A stretch of DNA of 64,000 nucleotides from Knoxdaviesia capensis (lineage: Eukaryota > Ascomycota > Sordariomycetes > Microascales > Gondwanamycetaceae), in the NCBI GenBank assembly GCA_001510575.1, contig LNGK01000003.1:1107755-1171754 (forward strand), read 5' to 3'. The first letter of the stretch is position 1. Every line of letters starts with the position of its first letter. The notes beneath the pieces were generated by a model. It did not search any database. It was not told where the DNA came from and saw only the letters and a list, made by a program, of their open reading frames with translations. Of this stretch, positions 49,540-60,163 are shown piece after piece. The position numbers and the translations under genes were made by a program.

Positions 49540-52500
49540 CTTCTTAATCGGAACGTTATATACTAGTAGTCCCGCGTACCTCTTAAATAGTACTCTCCCT
49601 AATAGCTTAGTTAATATATCCGCTAATTATTCTACTATAGGTACGTATTATACTCTAATATTAAGTTCCCGTACTTAGTTAATAGTAGAGTAAAGAGGCG
49701 TACTAACGTGTTTTAGGTTTAGATAGTAAGTAGGTTTCGTAATAGTAGTAATAGTAGCGGTATTATCCTCCTAGAGGATAATATTCCTAATATAAAAGTT
49801 AAGTTCGGTTAGTAAATATTAAAGTTATATTAAGTAGTATATAGTCTCTCGTAGTATATAGATCTCGGCTTTAGCGGAAGAGTTAGTAGTCCGCCTCTAC
49901 CGTTTACTATACTAGCTAATAGGGTTATTATTAAGTATAATAATATAGCTAGTAATTAATTTAAATTTAGCGTCTTTAGTATTACTATACGAGGTATCGG
50001 CTTAAGCGTTTAGTATCTAATCTTACGCCGTAAGACTCTATTAGTAGGTAATCCCCTTCTAAGCGTATCTAGTAAAATACCGTAGTATACGCTTTAGGCC
50101 TTTAACGTATATAATTCGTAGGTTATAAGAGAAGCGCGCGTGCTAATATATAGCGTAGGCTACGTTAGGTCGGGTCTTTCCTATAAGGTATAAGAGCTTT
50201 CCTATTATTCGATAGTATAAGCCTTAATTAGTAGGTTATATATCTTTATACTTAAGGGGTAAAAAGGTAACTAGCTCTATTAGCGTAGTTATAGTTTAGT
50301 AATTTAAAAGCTAGAACTCCTCTAGTATATCTCTAATATAGGTATCCTAGCTAATTAAGATACTATCGTTCTCGATCTTAATAGCTATTCCTAGGAGCTA
50401 TTCGGGCTCTCCTTAGTACTTAGAGATTAGAATACTTACTAGGTCTTTCTCGAATTAATTAGCTATAGACTTATTAAGGGAAAGGATTAGTAGGTCGTTA
50501 ACGTAAGAAGAGATAACTACTTAGGTCTAGGGGTTATAGTAGGTTACGTCGTTAGCCTATAAAGGCTTAAATCCGATTATTACGAGTACCTCTCGGAAGC
50601 GAATCTACTACTATCTTCTTAACTACTTTAATCTATATAGTAGTTTTAGTAGAATAAAATATTACTAAGCGCTTCCTAATTTCTATCTAACCTTTAAGGC
50701 CTCCTTAAGATATTCGTCTAGGTATTTACGTATTATAGGCTTAGGGATAATATAGATCGTTTCCTTAAACTCTCCTTATAAGTAGGTAGAGACTACGTTT
50801 ATCTACCGTAAGGTAGCTCTTATCTTAACTACGAGGGCTAATAGGATCCTCTACGTATCTAGGGTCGCGGTCGATACGAACGTTTCGTAGAAGTTAACGC
50901 CTTCTCGTTATTAAAAGCCTCGAGCGTACTATCTTACTTTCTTCTTAGTTTTATTACCCTCCGCGTTAGTTTTTTATCGAAAGGCGAACTTCGTAGTAAT
51001 CGGTTTCTTTAGAGGCTTTCTTTATATTACCTTAAAAGTCTTTATCTTAATAACCTTCCGAAATTTAGTTTTAATAGCTTCTATCTAGGTTCCTATAGCT
51101 TTCTAATCTCGCTAAGGGTTACGCTTTAATACTTTATTAGTATTACGTAAGTAGATTAAATCGGATACTACTATAAAAGTACTTCCCAGTAGTTAGTCGC
51201 TAGCTAATTCGTTAAGGTTTTCAAGTTTATCTAGTCTTAAGTAACTCTTATTAGTAATAGGAGGATTTACGGTCGTAACTTCCTCGTCGTTTAATAAATT
51301 CTACGTATTAGACGGTTCTAATATAGCCGTTAGCTCCGATACCCTAGATAGCTCTAGTACGCTAGATAGCTCCGATACGCTAGATATCCCCTTCTTAGGG
51401 ATATTACTACTAGTAGTAGCGCTAGCTTTTAACTAGCGTAGCGCTCCTAAAGGGTAAAATCGAACGTACTTTCTATATAAAAGCTTATAGATACGTTCCT
51501 AAAACTAGATATCCTTAGTAATATATACCTATCCGAATTCTAGAATCTATACTCTATAAAGATAGCGGCCTTAGTATCTAACTAAGATACCTTCTACGCC
51601 CGTAGGTACTAGCTTAGTATTTTAGCTATCGAATTTAGCGCTTAATATCTTCTATCGCTAGAGGGGGTTTATATATACGATATACTTAGAACCTAGTATT
51701 TAAAGGTATAATATATTAACTTTCTCGTATATCCCGTAAGCCTTTTAAAAGGCGCTAATTAACGTATTAAAGCTCCTAGAGATAACCGTCTAATTAAGTA
51801 TATAGACTACTACGGTTATAATCTTATCCTATAGCTTTAGCGGGATACTCTTAGTAATAACGGTTACTCTAGTCTTCTATAAGACCTCGCGGATACTACG
51901 CTCGATACGCCCGTTCTTAGCTAGGTAGTATAGAGGCGACGTTATATACTTAATTCCCTACTTATTATAGTAAGTAGCTAGCTTCTTAATATTAATGTCG
52001 GTACCGTTATCGCTATAGAGCTTCTTAGGCTTCCGGCCTAGCTCTAGTACCTATCTCTTAATAGTCTTCTAGATATATATAAGTATATTACTCTTCTAGG
52101 CTATTATATAAACCGATCGTTAGTTCGTTACCTTATTATATACTAATAAGAAGTAGCTATTCCCGTTCGTAGATACCGGTCGTATAATACCTATATCTAT
52201 ATAGATAACCTCCCTAGGTACCTTAGAGGGTACTTTAGAGTCTAGTAGTTTAAAAGACGTTATCTTTCTAAACTTATAGGTACTATACGGCTCGATAAGT
52301 CTAGTTACCTTCTTAATTAGAGAACTAGTAACTACCTTAACTATTTGAAATATAGCTACCCTTCTAGGGTAGTAAAGGCGCTAGTATATAAGAGCCTCGC
52401 TCTCTAAGAGCGTATATAGGGATACGTTAGCGTATACGGTACTATTAACTTTAGTATATAAGGTATAGCCTTCCTTACGAGGAACCTCGTCTATAGTTAT

Positions 52501-54490
52501 ATAGGCCTTAGGGCCTTCCTTTACTTCTAGCGTAAAGCCTCTTTCTATTAGAAAGATAGTAGTAATAACCTTATCCTTAATTATTAGCTAGTCTACTATT
52601 AGAACGTACCCCTTCTTATATTAAATAATTTTAGAGATAACGTTAATAGGAAAGGTAAGGTAATACTAGATATTAGTAATCTTAAGGTTAGATCTATCCT
52701 TTATCTAGAGTTAAATAGTTCTAATATATCGAACTCCTAATAATCCGCTCCTTAACTTAATTAAATTAGTAAAAGTCTTTAGGGATCCTCGCTTAAACTA
52801 AGATAGGTTATTTAAAATATAAGAATCTAAACCTATATTATAGATCTAATTCGTATAGATATAGTATATAGGGTAGGGTTTAAAGGGTCGTTAGTCTATA
52901 GCGGTATAGGTAATATCGTAGAAGGTAATTAACTCCTCTAGCTTAGCGTCCTTTAGAGGCTTATTACCTTTACCCTTAGTAGGCTTCTTAGTAGAAGTTA
53001 TAGTATTTACGGCTCTTAGCTTATAAGTCTTCTCTTTACTATTCGCTTTCGCTTAGTACTTACTTATAATATAACCTTTTAAGCTATACTAATAGTATTA
53101 AATATTACTTTTCTTCTAGATAGGGATACTATTAGCGGTAGGCTTAAAGGAGGGGGGGGTATAGTAGTTAGGTTTCTTTACGCTATTATCCTTCTTCTAG
53201 TTAAGAGGATATCTAGATTACTACTAGCGCGTAGCGTAGTTTATATTCTTAGCTATATATTTAGATATAACCGTAATAAGGGCGGCCTTATCGTTAATAT
53301 CCTTATTAAAACTCTTTAGGATAGCGTAGAGGTCTCTATTAAGCTTAAGGTAGCGGGTAGTAATATAATAGTAGGCGCCCGTCGCGGTTAAGATAGTTAG
53401 GATTATAAGCCCTTCTAGTCTTACCTTATATACTATAGAGACGAATCGATTTAGGATTTAGTATACTCCCTCTCTTAGTTTAATTTAGAAATTAAAAACT
53501 ACTATAATATTTTTAATCCGTAACTCCCTAATTACCTAGAAATTTTACTTTAACGCTTTAAATAAGGTATAAGTATTTACCTTATTTTTAAATATAAAGG
53601 AAATCTCGGGGGCGATCGATTCCTTTATTATACGTACTATATACGCGCTTACTAGGGGTTAGAGGTCTCGGAGTTATTTAACGGTAATACCTAACGCGCT
53701 TAAGGTAGTCTCGAATTCTTTAGACTATTATAGCTATTCTAAAGTACTAGCTAGTTTTAGGGTCTTATCGATAAGGATAACGTAGTTCTTAAGTTCCTTT
53801 ATCTTAACCTTCGTAGCTAAACGTCTATAGTTCCCGTCTTTATCTAAGTTATCGTTATCTTCGTCTTCTAACTAGTATTCCTATTATCGGAAAGAGGATC
53901 TACGTTATCGTTCGTTCTCCTAGGTTATCTATAAAACCTTATCTTATATCTCTAAGATCTTCTTAATTAATACCTATTACCGCTCTAAATCTACGATTTA
54001 GTTCTACTTCCTATCGTTATCCTTCTTAATTTCCCTTAAGTTCTTAGTAACCGTCTTAGTTATTACTTCTATAAATTATACTTAGGGGAGGGGAGGATAG
54101 TAGACGGTACGGGTATCGGGTATATATATAGGAGTCTCTCCCTCGGGTTCTAGGGTGGCCTCGTAGATATTAGCTAGAAGCTTAGCTCTCTTCTACCTCG
54201 AAGTCGAGGACTTAGTTAGGGATATCGATTATTATATAATATCGTAAATAGTAAGGCTAACTCGGTAGGGGAAGGGGGGTAGAATTAGTTACTAAAACTC
54301 ATTCTATTAGAACGTAAAAAATCAGAGTACTATAGGAGTTAAACGGCTTCTAGGATCCGAAAATAGGGGGGGGGGAGGGACTACGGAAGTTTTCTTAGTT
54401 CCCGTGGGATTAATAGGTAGGTTAAGGGGGGGGGGGGTAGGTTAAAACGAAAATAGTAAGGTATAAAGCTACGAGCGCTAGGCTTATAAC
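49540..54490 (-). pseudogene. gag-pol fossil of Copia copy 1
   Basis: On the minus strand the RT catalytic motif at about 50485-50521 reads SSYVNDLL, where copy 2 has SSYVDDLL: the first catalytic Asp is now Asn. The integrase SDNGTD block lies near 52000 and the zinc knuckle near 53090. Order gag-integrase-RT-RNase H is that of Copia. Confidence 0.85.
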
Positions 54491-54491
54491 C

Positions 54492-54836
54492 TATTAAAAA
54501 TATAAGAAAGGCGGTTAGAATTAGAAGCGTAACTTTTATAGTTAATACTATTTATAAAAGTAGGGGGTAAAAAATAAGATAAGTAGTTAATAGCTATAAA
54601 ATACTATACTAGAATAGATAGGGGGAAAGCTTCCTTCTTATCCCCTATAGGATCTAGGCTTCCCCCCGTCTAGATCCCTAATGCCTTCTAAGGCTTCCCT
54701 TCCTATACTAGGCTCTTCGTAAATCTATATTACGTCTATTATTATTCCCTAGGCTAATTATCGTAGCCTTATTCTTTGTCATAAACTTCCGGCTATATAA
54801 AGGATAATATAATATGAATTAATCTAATATTTAATA
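54492..54836 (-). repeat. 5' LTR of Copia copy 1
   Basis: Near-identical to 49192-49536; followed by ACGTT (54837-54841). Confidence 0.9.
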
Positions 54837-55410
54837 ACGTTTTTACTTATTTTTTAGTAGCGTAAGTCGAATTACTTATTTTTACTATATTAAATAACTA
54901 AAATACCTAAATTTTTCTAGGCGCGACCTCCTCCTAGCGGACTACCGTCTACCGTATAGTCGGTAGTATAGTAAGGGGAATAAGATTAATAGGTATAAGT
55001 AAATTTATAACTAGATATATATTAGTATTTAAAAGTAAATATATACCTACTAAACCCTTATTCTACCTTACTATACTAGGATAGGTCGTTAGTCTTAGTA
55101 GCTAAGTTAGGTAACTAGTTTCGTATCTATTAATACTTTAGGTAGAGGCTTCGTTCTAGCTCTATATAATCTTACTAATTATAAAGTACTAGCTTTACCG
55201 AGTCCTCTAGCTATATATCGTCCCTTAGAATATACCTAAAATTTAAGCCGATTCGTGCCGTAGTTTCACTTAAGGCCTTCCTTAGATACTTAGTCTAGTT
55301 CCTTATTATCTTAGTTCTAACTAGATAGGCTCTATAACTTACTAGCCGCCGGCTAGACTATATAGTAGCATTAGGAGATAAAATCTCCTCCTAGTCTTCT
55401 AAGTTAATAA
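54837..55410. repeat. Left palindrome arm
   Basis: Reverse complement of about 58266-58840, with many single-base differences. It contains the ~140-bp boundary segment and about 430 bp of RIPped unique sequence. No gene seen. Confidence 0.85.
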
Positions 55411-57820
55411 GACGACTAGCTTAGGTAACTAGTTATCGATAATTAAAACTCCTAGCTTAGGTAACTAGAAGTTACCTATAGACGGCTAGCTTAGGTAACT
55501 AGTTATTAATAACTACGAGATATCTAGCTTAGGTAACTAGAAGTTACTTATAGATAGCTAGCGTAGGTAACTAGTTATTAATAATTAATACTCTTAGCTT
55601 AGGTAACTTCGAGTACCTATAGACGGCTAGCTTAGGTAACTAGTTATTAATAACTACGAGATATCTAACTTAGGTAACTAGAAGTTACCTATAGATAGCT
55701 AGCTTAGGTAACTAGTTATTAATAATTAATACTCCTAGCTTAGGTAACTAGGAGTACCTATAGACGGCTAGCTTAGGTAACTAGTTATCGATAATTAAAA
55801 CTCCTAGCTTAGGTAACTAGAAGTTACCTATAGACGGCTAGCTTAGGTAACTAGTTATTAATAATTAATACTCCTAGCTTAAGTAACTAGGAGTACCTAT
55901 AGATAGCTAGCTTAGGTAACTAGTTATTAATAACTACGAGATATCTAGCTTAGGTAACTAGAAGTTACCTATAGATAGCTGGCGTAGGTAACTAGTTATT
56001 AATAATTAATACTCCTAGCTTAGGGAACTAGGAGTTACCTATAGATAGCTAGCGTAGGTAACTAGTTATTAATAATTAACACTCTTAGCTTAGGTAACCA
56101 GGAGTACTTATAGATAGCTAACTTAGGTAACTAGTTATTAATAACTACGAGATATCTAGCTTAGGTAACTAGAAGTTACCTATAGATAGCTAGCGTAGGT
56201 AACTAGTTATTAATAATTAATACTCCTAGCTTAGGTAACTAGGAGTACCTATAGATAGCTAACTTAGGTAACTAGTTATTAATAACTACGAGACATCTAG
56301 CTTAGGTAACTAGAAGTTACTTATAGATAGCTAGCTTAGGTAACTAGTTATTAATAATTAATACTCCTAGCTTAGGGAACTAGGAGTTACCTATAGACGG
56401 CTAGCTTAGGTAACTAGTTATTAATAACTACGAGATATCTAGCTTAGGTAACTAGAAGTTACTTATAAATAGCTAGCGTAGGTAACTAGTTATTAATAAT
56501 TAATACTCTTAGCTTAGGTAACTATAAGTACCTATAGACGGCTAGCTTAGGTAACTAGTTATTAATAACTACGAGATATCTAGCTTAGGTAACTAGAAGT
56601 TACCTATAGATAGCTAGCTTAGGTAACTAGTTATTAATAATTAATACTCCTAGCTTAGGTAACTAGGAGTACCTATAGACGGCTGGCTTAGGTAACTAGT
56701 TATCGATAATTAAAACTCCTAGCTTAGGTAACTAGAAGTTACCTATAGACGGCTAGCTTAAGTAACTAGTTATTAATAATTAATACTCCTAGCTTAGGTA
56801 ACTACGAGTACCTATAGACGGCTAGCTTAGGTAACTAGTTATTAATAACTACGAGATATCTAGCTTAGGTAACTAGAAGTTACTTATAGATAGCTGGCGT
56901 AGGTAACTAGTTATTAATGATTAATACTCCTAGCTTAGGGAACTAGGAGTTACCTATAGACGGCTAGCTTAGGTAACTAGTTATTAATAACTACGAGATA
57001 TCTAGCTTAGGTAACTAGAAGTTACCTATAGATAGCTAGCGTAGGTAACTAGTTATTAATAATTAATACTCCTAGCTTAAGTAACTAGAAGTTACCTATA
57101 GATAGCTAGCGTAGGTAACTAGTTATTAATAATTAATACTCCTAGCTTAGGTAACTAGAAGTTACCTATAGATAGCTAGCGTAGGTAACTAGTTATTAAT
57201 AATTAATACTCCTAGCTTAGGGAACTAGGAGTACCTATAGACGGCTAGCTTAGGTAACTAGTTATTAATAACTGCGAGATATTTAGCTTAAGTAACTAGA
57301 AGTTACCTATAGATAGCTAGCGTAGGTAACCAGTTATTAATAATTAATACTCCTAGCTTAGGTAACTAGGAGTACCTATAGATAGCTAGCTTAGGTAACT
57401 AGTTATTAATAATTAATACTCCTGGCTTAGGTAACTAGGAGTACCTATAGATAGCTAGCTTAGGTAACTAGTTATTAATAATTAATACTCCTAGCTTAGG
57501 GAACTAGGAGTACCTATAGACGGCTAGCTTAGGTAACTAGTTATTAATAACTACGAGACATCTAGCTTAAGTAACTAGAAGTTACCTATAGATAGCTAGC
57601 GTAAGTAATTAGTTATTAATAATTAATACTCCTAGCTTAGGCAACTAGAAGTTACCTATAGATAGCTAGCTTAGGTAACTAGTTATTAATAATTAATACT
57701 CCTAGCTTAGGTAACTAGGAGTACCTATAGATAGCTAGCTTAGGTAACTAGTTATTAATAATTAATACTCCTAGCTTAGGTAACTAGGAGTACCTATAGA
57801 TAGCTAGCTTAGGTAACTAG
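55411..57820. repeat. 69-bp tandem array
   Basis: Composite units of ctagcttaggtaactagtta with ttaataattaatactcctag and cttaggtaactaggagtacc; the period is 69 bp at the right end (57661, 57730, 57799). Subtypes with actacgagatatct alternate. The right palindrome arm holds only a trace (near 58240-58265). It grades into the decamer array through ttaggtaactagttacttaggg. Confidence 0.92.
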
Positions 57821-57982
57821 TTACTTAGGGTTACTTAGGGTTACTTAGGGTTACTTAGGGTTACTTAGGGTTACTTAGGGTTACTTAGGGTTACTTAGGG
57901 TTACTTAGGGTTACTTAGGGTTACTTTAGGGTTACTTAGGGTTACTTAGGGTTACTTAGGGTTACTTAGGGTTACTTAGGGT
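57821..57982 (+). repeat. Telomere-like decamer array (TTACTTAGGG), left
   Basis: About 16 copies of TTACTTAGGG, one with an extra T. It contains TTAGGG once per unit. The G-rich strand points towards the palindrome centre, as at a telomere end. Confidence 0.93.
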
Positions 57983-57983
57983 N
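57983..57983. other. Single n at the palindrome centre
   Basis: The n separates the two head-to-head decamer arrays. Other single n in the window (17459) mark bad joins. Confidence 0.95.
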
Positions 57984-58095
57984 AGTAACCCTAAGTAACC
58001 CTAAGTAACCCTAAGAAACCCTAAGTAACCCTAAGTAACCCTAAGTAACCCTAAGTAACCCTAAGTAACCCTAAGTAACCCTAAGTAACCCTAAG
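57984..58095 (-). repeat. Telomere-like decamer array (CCCTAAGTAA), right
   Basis: About 11 copies in inverse orientation to the left array, one with agaaacc. Confidence 0.93.
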
Positions 58096-58955
58096 CTTTA
58101 TAATTAGTAAAATTATATAGAACTAGAATAAAGCCCTTATTTATAGTATTAAGAAAACGAAAGTTTATTCTAAATATAAGATAACGATAGGACGAAGTCC
58201 TAGTAGGTCGGATAGCCTAAAGTAAGAAGTCTAATTTTAATAATAGCTAGGTACCTAAGCTAGCCGTCTTATTAACCTAGTAGACTAGGAGGAGATTTTA
58301 TCTCTTAATACTACTATATATAGTCTAGCTAGCGGCTAGTTAGTTATAGAGCTTATCTAGTTAGAACTAAGATAATAAGGAACTAGATTAAGTATCTAAG
58401 GAAGGCCTTAAGTGAAACTATGGCACGAATCGGCTTAAATTTTAGGTATATTCTAAGGGACGATATATAGCTAGAGGACTCGGTAAAGCTAGTACTTTAT
58501 AATTAGTAAGATTATATAGAGCTAGAACGAAGCCTCTACCTATAGTGTTAATAGATACGAAACTAGTTACCTAACCTAGCTACTAAGACTAACGACCTAT
58601 CCTAGTATAGTAAGGTAGAATAAGGGTTTAGTAGGTATATATTTACTTTTAAATACTAATATATATCTAGTTATAAATTTACCCGCACCTATTAATCTTA
58701 TTCCCCTTACTATATTACCGACTATACGGTAGACGGTAGTCCGCTAGGAGGAGGTCGCGCTTAGAAAAATTTAGGTATTTTAGTTATTTAGTATAGTAAA
58801 AATAAGTAATTCGACTCACGCTACTAAAAAATAAGTAAAAACGTATACCTTTTAGATATTTCATTTTTAACTTAAATAAAATTAAAAATTAAATTAGTAA
58901 TAAAAGGTAGGCTAGTGTAAGAAAGTAATATAAAACGTAAACCCTAACCCTAAGA
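58096..58955. repeat. Right palindrome arm with Copia empty site
   Basis: Inverted copy of 54837-55410 plus 49071-49191. The Copia insertion point of the left arm is uninterrupted here (aaaaacgtatacc near 58830). A ~55-bp segment (ctttataattagtaa...) occurs twice, at 58098 and 58494. CCCTAACCCTAA lies at 58942-58953. No gene seen. Confidence 0.85.
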
Positions 58956-59820
58956 GATATACCTACTATAACTACCTACTGAAAATAAGCTACCTACTAT
59001 AACTACCTACTAAAAAGAAGCTACCTACTATAACTACCTACTATAACTACCTACTGTAACTACCTACTGAAAATAAGCTACCCACTATAGCTACCTACTA
59101 TAACCACCTACTGAAAATAAGCTATCTACTATAACTACCTACTGAAAATAAGCTACCTACTATAACTACCTACTATAACTACCTACTAAAAAGAAGCTAC
59201 CTACTATAACTACCTACTATAACTACCTACTAAAAAGAAGCTACCTACTAAAACTACCTACTATAACCACCTACTGAAAAGAAGCCACCCACTATAACTA
59301 CCTACTATAACTACCCACTGTAACTACCTACTGAAAATAAGCTACCTACTATAACTACCCACTGTAACCACCCACTAAAAAGAACCCACCTACTATAACT
59401 ACCTACTAAAAAGAACCTACCTACTATAACTACCTACTATAACTACCTACTATAACCACCCACTATAACTACCCACTGAAAAGAAGCCACCTACTATAAC
59501 TACCCACTATAACTACCTACTGTAACCACCCACTGAAAATAAGCTACCCACTATAACTACCTACTGTAACCACCTACTAAAAAGAAGCTACCTACTATAA
59601 CCACCCACTATAACCACCCACTAAAAAGAAGCCACCTACAAAAACCACCCACTATAACCACCTACTAAAAAGAAGCCACCCACTGTAACCACCCACTAAA
59701 AAGAAGCCACCCACTATAACTACCCACTAAAAAGAAGCTACCCACTATAACTACCCACTAAAAAGAAGCTACCCACTATAACCACCTACTGTAACCACCT
59801 ACTAAAAAGAAGCCACCCAC
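58956..59820 (-). repeat. 13-bp minisatellite, right arm
   Basis: Unit actacctactata with variants gaaaataagc and aaaaagaagc; complement of 48205-49070. CA becomes frequent towards the right end (accacccactg), so RIP weakens before the Copia LTR. Confidence 0.92.
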
Positions 59821-60163
59821 TGTTCGAATACAGGAAAGGCGGTTAGAATTAGAAGCGTAACTTTTCAGTCAATACCATTCACAAAGGTAGGGGGTAAAAA
59901 ACAAGATGAGTAGTTGATGGCTATGAAATACTATGCTAGAATGGATGGGGGGAAAGCTTCCTTCTTATCCCCCATGGGATCCAGGCTTCCTCCCGTCTAG
60001 ATCCCTGATGCCTTCCAAGGCTTCCCTTCCTATACTAGGCTCTTCGTAATTCCATATTATATCCATCATTATTCCCTAGGCTATTTATCGCAGCCTTATT
60101 CTTTATCATAAACTTCTGGCTATATAAAGGATAATATAATATAAATCAATCTAATATTTAACA
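59821..60163 (-). repeat. 3' LTR of Copia copy 2
   Basis: 343 bp with intact ends TGTT...AACA, showing the original LTR termini of the family. Confidence 0.93.

Larger units (their letters stand above)
49192..54836 (-). mobile_element. Ty1/Copia element copy 1, full length, RIPped
   Basis: LTRs of 345 bp at 49192-49536 and 54492-54836 enclose a minus-strand polyprotein region; length is 5645 bp, usual for fungal Copia. Flanked by the 5-bp duplication ACGTT. It is collinear with copy 2 at 59821 onward, from which the intact family sequence can be recognised. Frames are destroyed by TAA/TAG. Confidence 0.95.
8450..59820. other. RIP-saturated, CpA/TpG-depleted repeat block
   Basis: Across about 51 kb the dinucleotides CA and TG are nearly absent on the written strand, TA is in great excess, and CG is still common (cgcg, tacg). 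This is the signature of repeat-induced point mutation, which turns CpA into TpA on both strands of duplicated DNA during the fungal sexual cycle. It turns CAA, CAG and TGG codons into TAA/TAG, which is why almost no open frame survives. The left boundary is sharp, near 8450. The right boundary is the Copia LTR at 59821, where CA/TG return partly. Known consequences of RIP are cytosine methylation and heterochromatin. Confidence 0.93.

Noticed and set aside
55411..57820. CRISPR-like array
   Set aside because: A simple 69-bp tandem satellite with subtypes; no unique spacers.
8450..59820. Mitochondrial or foreign AT-rich DNA
   Set aside because: CG is abundant and only CA/TG are missing, which fits RIP and not mitochondrial composition; nuclear LTR elements with target duplications are present.
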